From a virus: a stretch of DNA of 22,055 nt. Shown one piece after another: positions 9,045 to 14,796 of the stretch. The stretch lies in the IMG/VR virus record IMGVR_UViG_3300003691_000062, positions 1-22,055 of that record; one strand, written 5' to 3'. Both the position numbers and the translations under genes were made by a program. The notes below the pieces were generated by a model. It was not told the DNA's origin and did no database searches. It worked only from the letters and a program-made list of their open reading frames with translations. Every line of letters begins with the position of its first letter. Position 1 is the stretch's first letter.

Positions 9045-9505
9045 TAGTTTAAGACCTCTACGTAACTTATTGTTATATCCAGTTCAAAAAACGCATACTG
9101 GTCTTGCGAATCTGGAAGGTTGAAATTGACAGTTCCAAACTCTAAAGTAATTCCTGTCAAAGGGTTATCATAATTGTTCACTACTAAAGCTTTACGGACA
9201 TCGAACAATAATGAATTTATATTCAAATTTACTAACTCTCGATTAACAGTGCTTACAGCTCCAATCAAACGCATCACCCTGTTGTTTTTTAACTTTGAAT
9301 CACGAACCCCTGTTGTAACATCTGTAACAGGTTGAAATGAAATGGCAGGGAATGTCAAAGCACTTTTTGTACTCATTAAATCGTTAGCATAATGAATCAT
9401 CCAACCAGGGAGGATTGAAACGTCATTTAGAAAACCATTTACTACACTGATATTATTCAGAGGAGCATCAATCATTTCCTGGATCACTGTATCTATGATT
9501 GTCAT
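9044..9505 (-). CDS. Tail terminator/completion-like protein
   Basis: A 153-residue protein starting MTIIDTVIQEMID. Its alternating pattern (N-terminal helix, PAISFQPVTD, long central helix around VNRELVNLNINSLLFDVRKALV, then ITLEFGTVNFNLPDSQDQYAFFELDITISYVE) resembles the alpha/beta tail terminator family (lambda gpU and relatives) that caps the growing tail tube. It follows the gpZ-like gene through an ATGA overlap and overlaps the GroES-like gene through TAATG. The position between the head-tail joining genes and the tube gene supports a tail completion role. There is no catalytic motif and the family call rests on context and secondary-structure pattern. Confidence 0.65.
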   Translation of the reverse strand: MTIIDTVIQEMIDAPLNNISVVNGFLNDVSILPGWMIHYANDLMSTKSALTFPAISFQPVTDVTTGVRDSKLKNNRVMRLIGAVSTVNRELVNLNINSLLFDVRKALVVNNYDNPLTGITLEFGTVNFNLPDSQDQYAFFELDITISYVEVLN

Positions 9506-10131
9506 TTATCTAACCTGTTAAAATCTTTTAAGAATTCACCACGCATAAAGCGAGTGAGTCTAGGTTGTATATCTTCCCGAACACTCTTGAACAGTTGGTT
9601 AATGCTCCTGGAATGCAATGGTGTTCTACCGTAAGGTTTATTAGCTGCTCTTGCTTCTATCTGATATAATTTTTTACGTTTATTAGCAGTAGCGCCTTCA
9701 CCTTTATTCAATCCTTTAGTTAATGCCTCCATTAAATCCTTATTGAACATCCCTAAAACCATTTCACCGGAACCCCTCAAGCGAACCTTTCGCGCCCCTT
9801 TTATTTCAAGTGCTGCCCCTGCTTTATTGATTCTAACTGTAGCACCGGTAGGTGATAATGAATAAGGATACCTTTCCATCAATGTACCCCTTTCCTCACC
9901 AGTTACAATTGCTGTCAGACTATCAGATTTAGCACGTTTCCTTACATGCAATCGAGCCTTAACATATGATGCAGTTAAATTAACTTCACTAACAATTTGA
10001 GTAATCGACTCTTGTTTAGAAAAGGTTGCAGCTTTATTCAAAACCAACGCTAAAGCAGTATTTACAATCTTATCTTTTCCGCGAATGCGTTTACTCAAAT
10101 CCTTAATTTTATCTACAGTGTAGACAGGCAT
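9502..10131 (-). CDS. gpZ-like minor tail/tail completion protein
   Basis: I place the start at the ATG at 10131 (MPVYTVDKIKDLSKRI, 209 residues) because it forms a TAATG overlap with the preceding stop, the rule for this operon; an upstream frame extension to 10161 lacks such support. The protein is strongly basic. It begins with a helical segment ending ALALVLNKAATFSKQES, followed by a beta segment (SLTAIVTGEERGTLMERYP) and a C-terminal part with YQIEARAANKPYGRTPLHSRS. This fits the prophage minor tail protein Z family (lambda gpZ), which acts when heads and tails are joined. Its stop overlaps the next start as ATGA. Confidence 0.75.
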   Translation of the reverse strand: MPVYTVDKIKDLSKRIRGKDKIVNTALALVLNKAATFSKQESITQIVSEVNLTASYVKARLHVRKRAKSDSLTAIVTGEERGTLMERYPYSLSPTGATVRINKAGAALEIKGARKVRLRGSGEMVLGMFNKDLMEALTKGLNKGEGATANKRKKLYQIEARAANKPYGRTPLHSRSINQLFKSVREDIQPRLTRFMRGEFLKDFNRLDK

Positions 10132-10445
10132 TAGTTGATCTTCACAATATCGACATACCATTTAGTTTGAGCCTCTTTACTCAAACCTGTAATCCTCCAG
10201 GTTTCATCGTCAGCAATAAATTCATCACCAACCATGACGGTAGATATCTGTGATTTTAAGATTGATGCTTCAACACGATAACCGGCAATTACACCAAAAT
10301 CATTTTTAATAATTTGATTTTTATCAATGATGATGTCGATACCTTTCAACCTGTCACCACCGAATCTTTTATAAACGCATGACACGCCTAAAGTCGTATT
10401 AACGACCTCAGACGCATCACACATCATGTCAGCAAAATCACTCAT
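10131..10445 (-). CDS. Head-tail joining/adaptor protein
   Basis: A 104-residue protein starting MSDFADMMCDASEVVNTTLG. The closing half, YRVEASILKSQI ... VGDEFIADDETWRITGL ... WYVDIVKIN, has the beta-barrel pattern of small head-tail connector proteins (lambda gpFII/gp15-like), where a newly described strand pair frames a D-E-T-W-R-I turn. It starts three bases after the decoration protein stop and ends in a TAATG overlap with the gpZ-like gene. Position between the capsid and tail completion genes supports a connector role. The exact family is inferred. Confidence 0.68.
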   Translation of the reverse strand: MSDFADMMCDASEVVNTTLGVSCVYKRFGGDRLKGIDIIIDKNQIIKNDFGVIAGYRVEASILKSQISTVMVGDEFIADDETWRITGLSKEAQTKWYVDIVKIN

Positions 10446-10448
10446 GCT

Positions 10449-10799
10449 TTAAGATACTGCACCAGCAACAGAAGCAGACTGAATCAAACGAACAGGGACA
10501 GTGAGAACACCGTTACCGGCAGCCTCAGTTGTTACACCAAACAGGAAGTTTGCAGAAGCAGTACTACTCACTTCACCACCGGCAGCAATCAGATAAACCT
10601 TATCACCTTGACCTAGTACATTGGCTGAAGTCTTAGGTAAATCAAAAACACCTTCAGTAACCAGTTCACACAGCTCACCACTAGCAGCATTGTGAGCCGC
10701 TACACCACGTAGATCACCGACAATATAAGGCATACCAGACACCATCGTTTCGGTAGCAGTAACCGAGATGGTGTTACCGTTTTGTACAAAATTTTTCAT
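10449..10799 (-). CDS. DUF2190-type capsid decoration/cement protein
   Basis: A 116-residue protein starting MKNFVQNGNTISVTAT. The pattern of an N-terminal FVQ.G..I.V strand, SGMPYIVGDLRGVAAHNAASGE, an EGVFDLPKTSANVLGQGDKVYL core and VPVRLI near the end is characteristic of DUF2190 proteins, found next to major capsid genes and regarded as capsid stabilising or decorating proteins. An AGAGGAAA Shine-Dalgarno precedes the ATG. It follows the capsid fusion after a 62-nt spacer carrying a TTCG hairpin, and is expected in copy number similar to the capsid subunit. The family call is confident; the decorating role is family knowledge. Confidence 0.85.
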   Translation of the reverse strand: MKNFVQNGNTISVTATETMVSGMPYIVGDLRGVAAHNAASGELCELVTEGVFDLPKTSANVLGQGDKVYLIAAGGEVSSTASANFLFGVTTEAAGNGVLTVPVRLIQSASVAGAVS

Positions 10800-10824
10800 T
10801 GTTGTTTCCTCTAAAATTTAAAGT

Positions 10825-10848
10825 AAGGTGCTACCGAAGCAGCACCTT
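10825..10848 (-). terminator. Stable TTCG-tetraloop hairpin after the capsid gene
   Basis: On the minus strand AAGGTGCTGC and GTAGCACCTT form a 10-bp stem (one G-U pair) around a C(TTCG)G tetraloop, one of the most stable RNA loops. The following bases, ACTTTAAATTTT, are A/T-rich but lack a clean T-run, so termination would be partial at best. It more likely protects the 3' end of capsid mRNA or pauses polymerase between the capsid and decoration genes. Confidence 0.6.
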
Positions 10849-10861
10849 CACTATGAGACTA

Positions 10862-12982
10862 TTAAGCAGCACCAGTTGCCTTAGCCATCGCACGATAATC
10901 CACCAAACCAGCACCAAAATCTTTACGGACTTTCAATTCCATACCGTCGATATCAGTGTGCAAATTTGTTTCAGTGTACATCTCTTCTTCACCAGCAAGA
11001 TATGCATATTCAAAAGTGTCAGCCATATTACTAAATGCATAATATGCAGTTTGTGAAATAACCCCTAAGCGAGGCTCAACACGATGCATAAGTGAACCCT
11101 GGAAAGGATTAGTGTTGCCAGAAGTCGCGGCAAGAATAGTCTGAACCAACACTTTCTCCACTGCTGTTTCCAGGTCTTCAGGAATAACCAACTGCTGATA
11201 AGAAATGTTCATGAAATTATCGTCGAGAGTCTTAACCTTGCGACCCAGTTTACGAAGATTTGATAATGCAGTTTCACCAAACGCAGAACCAGTTGTCAGC
11301 AGATTACCATGATCGGCGTGAAATAACGCTTTACCATCCTCCATAACAATACTATCAGCAGCATTGTTAAAGAAATCGTAATTCAGGATCAAACCCCAAA
11401 CGATATTTGATTCCAAACGCGAACCAGCAGCACCGAACATGGCGGGTACGCGATCCAAAGCAGACATATCGTCATTGATAATCATCTTACGTGTAAACCC
11501 AATCTTACGCGCAAATGTACCGATACCATACTTCTCTTTACCTTCAGAGAATGTACCAGCCTTATACTCACCATGCTCACCCAATGGCAGCAAGTTTGGA
11601 GCGTCACCCAGGCTATAAGTGTGCTTGTCACGGAAATCATTCACAGTAGTTCTGCGACCGAGATCACGGAAGGTTTGCGGAGTTTCGTTGTATGCGGTTT
11701 GTAGATTTTTGTTCATCACATTTTCCAGGATCAGAGGAAAATCTGAAGTGGAATGAAATGCACGTTCCGCGACTTTATTACGCGACATTCCGCGTGTAGA
11801 AATACCCGATGACTCCACAAACTCACGAGCCACATCCAACAGAGTCATACCTGAGAATTGACGGATACCATCGTTCAACTCGATAACTGACCCACAACGA
11901 TAACGTAAAGCGTTTTCAGCAAATTCACGAGTCTGTACCTGTTCATCAGAACGATCATCAGAATTCAGGCTGCCAGGATTCAGGCGAATGATATTTTCAC
12001 TGTCAGCATTACCCAACTCAGAAATAACCAACCCGCGAAAACGATCAATACCTACATTGTCGGTAAAATTACGGATGGCAAAGTCATCTGTCAGACCTAC
12101 AGCGCGTACAGCATCGATCATAGGTTGTAGCTGCGCTCGTTCCTCAGTGCGTACAGCAGTGGTATCAACCGGAGCAGCAGCGCGTACAGGCTCAACCGGA
12201 GCAGCAGCGCGTACAGGCTCAACCGGAGCAGCAGCGCGTACAGGCTCAACCGGAGCAGCAGCCGGAGCAGCAGCCGGAGCAGCAGCAGCAATGACAGCAG
12301 CATCATACTGACGTTGTAAAGTCGCTATCTCGTCAGCAGGAGCAGCACGTTGTTGGGCAGCTAAGATAGCTGCGCGGATTTGTTCAAGGGTCATCGGTAT
12401 TTCCTCTCTAATTAAAATTTCAGAAAACTCAGGGGTAGGATTGTTTCTCACCCCATTGTTCGTTTCAAAGCTCACAGGTACGAATGATAGTTCATTAGCT
12501 GCCCAACTGGTAGCCCTATAAACTGGTAGTTCGCCCTCTTTCCTGGATTGCAGAGTATATTCAAAAACACTATAGCCTAAACTAACATGCGGGAGAATTC
12601 CTTCGCGCACTTTTTGGAATTTAACATCAGATTCTGCATCACTAGCAAAACGAACAATACCTATCAGTTCATTCGTTGCACTATCGATGCGATAATCTTC
12701 AGTGATCCCAAACACACCATCGATACCTGCGTATGATTGATGACTGTCAATCACTGACAAACCTTTATCCAGTCTCTCAGTGACAATGGATCGTTCAGAT
12801 ACGTCTAACTCTTCCATATATTCAGTATCAGTAGTCCAATCGTATCTACGCCCAGCTTGACCCGTAGTGAACACAACTTCAACAGTACGTTTTTCTACAT
12901 TGACTGTTTCAGGACGGAAGGAAGCAACTCTCCGCTGATGTATTGTATTCACCTTCATTGCTCGTGTAACTTTTCTAGGCAT
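10862..12982 (-). CDS. Prohead protease / scaffold / major capsid fusion protein
   Basis: A 706-residue polyprotein. Residues 1 to about 180 are an HK97-type prohead protease (U35-like): likely catalytic His81 in SVIDSHQS, Ser134 in LPHVSLGYSV, and Glu164 in the NELSFVPVSF strand. Residues about 197-300 are an Ala/Pro/Glu-rich scaffold-like helix with three perfect nine-residue repeats. Residues about 330-706 are a Mu gpT-like/HK97-fold capsid: FARKIGFTRKMIINDD, ALFHADHGNL, YQQLVIPEDLETAVEKVL, and a C-terminal EMYTETNLHTDIDGMELKVRKDFGAG. The protease would cleave the scaffold and release capsid subunits during maturation. Such fusions are a known phage family. GGGAGG lies seven bases before the first ATG. 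A second strong start at 12394 could make a protease-free 510-residue form. Followed by the decoration gene. Confidence 0.9.
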   Translation of the reverse strand: MPRKVTRAMKVNTIHQRRVASFRPETVNVEKRTVEVVFTTGQAGRRYDWTTDTEYMEELDVSERSIVTERLDKGLSVIDSHQSYAGIDGVFGITEDYRIDSATNELIGIVRFASDAESDVKFQKVREGILPHVSLGYSVFEYTLQSRKEGELPVYRATSWAANELSFVPVSFETNNGVRNNPTPEFSEILIREEIPMTLEQIRAAILAAQQRAAPADEIATLQRQYDAAVIAAAAPAAAPAAAPVEPVRAAAPVEPVRAAAPVEPVRAAAPVDTTAVRTEERAQLQPMIDAVRAVGLTDDFAIRNFTDNVGIDRFRGLVISELGNADSENIIRLNPGSLNSDDRSDEQVQTREFAENALRYRCGSVIELNDGIRQFSGMTLLDVAREFVESSGISTRGMSRNKVAERAFHSTSDFPLILENVMNKNLQTAYNETPQTFRDLGRRTTVNDFRDKHTYSLGDAPNLLPLGEHGEYKAGTFSEGKEKYGIGTFARKIGFTRKMIINDDMSALDRVPAMFGAAGSRLESNIVWGLILNYDFFNNAADSIVMEDGKALFHADHGNLLTTGSAFGETALSNLRKLGRKVKTLDDNFMNISYQQLVIPEDLETAVEKVLVQTILAATSGNTNPFQGSLMHRVEPRLGVISQTAYYAFSNMADTFEYAYLAGEEEMYTETNLHTDIDGMELKVRKDFGAGLVDYRAMAKATGAA
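12167..12247 (-). repeat. Three perfect 27-bp tandem repeats in the scaffold linker
   Basis: Plus-strand units at 12167-12193, 12194-12220 and 12221-12247 are identical (AACCGGAGCAGCAGCGCGTA then CAGGCTC). On the coding strand they give three in-frame copies of a nine-residue unit, EPVRAAAPV in one register, and are followed by shorter degenerate AAPAAAP copies to about 12290. The array lies between the protease and capsid parts of the fusion and is prone to slippage in whole codon units, so copy number may vary among relatives without breaking the frame. Confidence 0.95.
12392..12409 (-). promoter_or_regulatory. Internal ribosome binding site and start within the protease/capsid fusion
   Basis: On the minus strand AGAGAGGA (12409-12402) lies seven bases before an in-frame ATG at 12394, encoding Met197 of the fusion (MTLEQIRAAILAAQQ). 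Spacing and strength match the site at the gene's main start (GGGAGG, also seven bases). Initiation here would yield a 510-residue scaffold-capsid protein lacking the protease, giving the expected excess of capsid over protease. The site is seen in the sequence; its use is inferred. Confidence 0.7.
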
Positions 12983-13012
12983 CTTTCCGCCTCCCGGTTA
13001 TTAATGGTTAAA

Positions 13013-13366
13013 TTAGCTTTTATTGATATCAGGGTTTAAAATAAAAGAAGATTTTTTGACAGTTTGTTTCTTACCGTTTGCTGCCCAAACAACCTGGACA
13101 TCATATTCAAAGTCACCATCTAAAGTCACATCACCTATAACGAAAGGAATGTAGATAATTCCAGTGAGAGGGTCAGAGTCTTTATCACAAGTGTAAGTAA
13201 CAACAGTTTTATCGGCTTTCTTATATGACCATTGAATTGATGTTGCCAGGGATAAATCGAGAGGTGTTTTTTCTGTCTCACCAGATTTTTTAACTGACAA
13301 TAACAGAGGGTGAGGATAATCATCACCCGTAAATCTTATAATCACATCATCAGGTTGTTCGCTCAT
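13013..13366 (-). CDS. Small beta-sandwich virion protein (BppU-like pattern)
   Basis: A 117-residue protein starting MSEQPDDVIIRFTGDDYP. The pattern of an opening strand with a D-D-Y-P turn, PLDLSLATSIQWSYKKADKT, then GDVTLDGDFEYDVQVVW followed by GKKQTVKKSSFILNPDI resembles the N-terminal immunoglobulin-like domain of BppU and related phage fibre-anchoring proteins, in which a D.tG..i.w core is followed by a G.yeYDvq....G strand pair. It overlaps the upstream stop as TAATG and is 30 bp from the capsid fusion. I infer it anchors or accompanies the fibre-like proteins upstream; it could instead be a small head decoration protein. Confidence 0.6.
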   Translation of the reverse strand: MSEQPDDVIIRFTGDDYPHPLLLSVKKSGETEKTPLDLSLATSIQWSYKKADKTVVTYTCDKDSDPLTGIIYIPFVIGDVTLDGDFEYDVQVVWAANGKKQTVKKSSFILNPDINKS

Positions 13367-13626
13367 TAAATTTCACCTACATCAATTTCATTTTCGTCAA
13401 TGACAATTTCGTTAACTACATCTGCTATGACTAATTCGTTGTCGTGTGTTGATAGAACCAACTCAACAGGAGTAAATTCCTCTATGGAAATTTCTTTGTA
13501 GAATACAGGAAGCACACCCCCAGTACCAGTACCAACCTTCGGGTTATTAATATGATCCCAAAAGGTTGTACCTGATTGAATGGGTAGAGTGCTGTTTCCA
13601 GTTATTATTTCCCATAGATTTGGCAT
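13366..13626 (-). CDS. Small acidic protein of unknown function
   Basis: An 86-residue protein starting MPNLWEIITGNSTLPIQSG. It is strongly acidic; its C-terminal third is a run of short Val/Ile strands alternating with Asp, Glu and Asn (ELVIADVVNEIVIDENEIDV). I do not recognise a family. It is bounded by TAATG overlaps on both sides, which argues that it is a real gene translated with its neighbours. It begins with a WEIITG segment and a Trp-Asp-His turn (TTFWDHINNP). Its position within the fibre-like block suggests a small virion or assembly component. Confidence 0.6.
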   Translation of the reverse strand: MPNLWEIITGNSTLPIQSGTTFWDHINNPKVGTGTGGVLPVFYKEISIEEFTPVELVLSTHDNELVIADVVNEIVIDENEIDVGEI

Positions 13627-13979
13627 TACGGGAAGCTCTCCGTACCTAAGATATCCGCAACAGTAATGTCATTTAGATCACTAGCCAACTTGATACGAAA
13701 ATCAAACATATAAGAATCATCAACCATTCCAGAGACAGTTATTTTAACCACCACCTTATCATGATTAAATTCGGCAGCAGTAAAATCGATTTCATAAATG
13801 CCGGTCGATGCAATTTCAGATACTACATCGGCTACCGAAAGCAAAGTCCATGCTCCAGCCCCATCTTTATAGTATGCAGTTAAGACCGGAGTAATTCCTG
13901 ATTTATATTTGTCCGGTATTGTTGAGTCGATTGCTGGAAACGCCAGATAATACGCAGTATTCTTTTTAGCTACAATCAT
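13626..13979 (-). CDS. Small beta-rich virion protein in the fibre-like block
   Basis: A 117-residue protein starting MIVAKKNTAYYLAFPAID. The sequence alternates hydrophobic strands with turns: PVLTAYYKDGAGAWTLLS, then a characteristic STGIYEIDFTAAEFNHDKVVVKI segment. That G-Y-E-D-F-T-A.E motif recurs in small phage proteins that accompany fibre or baseplate proteins; specific function is unknown. AGAGGA lies upstream of the ATG, which also forms an ATGA overlap with the 57-residue gene before it. It ends in a TAATG overlap. A role as a beta-sandwich connector or decoration module is inferred from pattern and context. Confidence 0.6.
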   Translation of the reverse strand: MIVAKKNTAYYLAFPAIDSTIPDKYKSGITPVLTAYYKDGAGAWTLLSVADVVSEIASTGIYEIDFTAAEFNHDKVVVKITVSGMVDDSYMFDFRIKLASDLNDITVADILGTESFP

Positions 13980-14149
13980 TTCATTCCTCTTGCCATTCCT
14001 CTATTTACCGATCTGGAAAGCCCTTTACCAAAACTAAGTAGCTTAAATATAATAGTAGGCCCGCAGGAACCTAGCTCGCCCCCTGTGTTCATCTTGAGCG
14101 GAGTTCTACAAGGTAGTTCTCCTTTAGTGTTGAGTAGGAAAGGATTCAT
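13976..14149 (-). CDS. Hidden 57-residue basic protein
   Basis: The stretch between the 215- and 117-residue genes contains an intact frame of 57 codons. Its ATG at 14149 forms a TAATG overlap with the previous stop, and its TGA forms an ATGA overlap with the next gene, the same two junction types used across the operon. The product starts MNPFLLNTKGELPCRTPLKM and is basic, with a short hydrophobic stretch (PTIIFKLLSF) and a basic tail SVNRGMARGMK. Two segments look related: NTKGELPCRTP (about 7-17) and NTGGELGSCGP (about 21-31), sharing NTxGEL and a Cys-Pro end. No family is recognised. Perfect coupling on both sides makes chance unlikely. Confidence 0.62.
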   Translation of the reverse strand: MNPFLLNTKGELPCRTPLKMNTGGELGSCGPTIIFKLLSFGKGLSRSVNRGMARGMK

Positions 14150-14796
14150 TAGTAGAAGGGGTAAGCCCTACCTTTAGATGCAGCAAGCATGGTTGGGATA
14201 TGCCAATCGACCCCGTCCATAAAGACATTATCTGTATTCTCTGTTCCAGTGCTTGCCACCCGCTTGATATGGACTTTAATAATCGTATCAATATCTGGAG
14301 TCGCTACCCCTGTGGCATCTTCTGTAATCATATGGCGGTAGGCAGAACCCTGTGCGGCCTCTTGCAAAAACATCTGAGACATAGCCGGATAGTTCGCAGT
14401 GTTATGTCCGTGTGCCATTGTATAGTCAAGCTGCCAACGTGGAGCGCCGGTATGTCCGTTATTAGTCTGCCAATGGACGTGCAAGAACATCTTGGCAGCT
14501 GCGTCAACCGAGGCAGGTAAGATGTTGTGGTTCACATGATAAAACATCCACATTTCATCACCGATGCTAAAGTCCCATCCATAGTCATCACCCTGTATCG
14601 ATACAAAGGCTGGCGCATTCGGGCCTGATCCAATCTCGAACTGGAAAGGGGTTAAATCTGACCAGCCACCAAATAGATCACTCATAGCTATTCTCTCAAG
14701 CGCAGTTTGCCCTGCTTTCTGAATAGCTAGTTCATCGGTTCTATCGACATAACCGACTTGTGCCTGATCCATGCCTGAAATTTTCTTATTTGCCAT
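14149..14796 (-). CDS. Fibre-like virion protein with HVHW domain
   Basis: A 215-residue protein. The N-terminus (KKISGMDQAQ ... DELAIQKAGQTALERIAMSDL) has the short strand-turn pattern common at the start of phage fibre proteins. The middle and end carry aromatic and histidine-rich beta segments: MFYHVNHN, MFLHVHWQTNNGHTG (about 103-117), QLDYTMAHGHNT and DGVDWHIPT (about 195-202). This HVHW-type domain is, from memory, present in fibre or decoration proteins of environmental phages. It overlaps the giant upstream protein as TAATG, so the two are probably co-translated and may form one structure. The cell-surface or capsid-surface role is inferred. Confidence 0.65.
   Translation of the reverse strand: MANKKISGMDQAQVGYVDRTDELAIQKAGQTALERIAMSDLFGGWSDLTPFQFEIGSGPNAPAFVSIQGDDYGWDFSIGDEMWMFYHVNHNILPASVDAAAKMFLHVHWQTNNGHTGAPRWQLDYTMAHGHNTANYPAMSQMFLQEAAQGSAYRHMITEDATGVATPDIDTIIKVHIKRVASTGTENTDNVFMDGVDWHIPTMLAASKGRAYPFY

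Noticed and set aside
940-9624. Numerous 60-100 codon plus-strand open frames across the tail genes
   Set aside because: All lie antisense to long, well-supported minus-strand genes and lack Shine-Dalgarno sequences or recognisable domains.
10131-10161. Longer start for the gpZ-like protein at 10161
   Set aside because: It would overlap the upstream gene by 31 nt without a Shine-Dalgarno, while the ATG at 10131 gives the TAATG junction typical of this operon.
12167-12247. Tandem repeats as a CRISPR array or origin iterons
   Set aside because: Units are directly adjacent without spacers, keep the reading frame and encode protein.
12118-12306. Leu-rich minus-strand frame (repeats of LLLRLSLYALL) that looks like membrane helices
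   Set aside because: It is an out-of-frame reading of the same 27-bp repeats inside the capsid fusion; its composition follows from the repeats alone.
11988-12311. Plus-strand open frame over the repeat region, Ala/Thr-rich
   Set aside because: It is the antisense shadow of the repeated scaffold linker of the capsid fusion and has no ribosome binding site or family resemblance.
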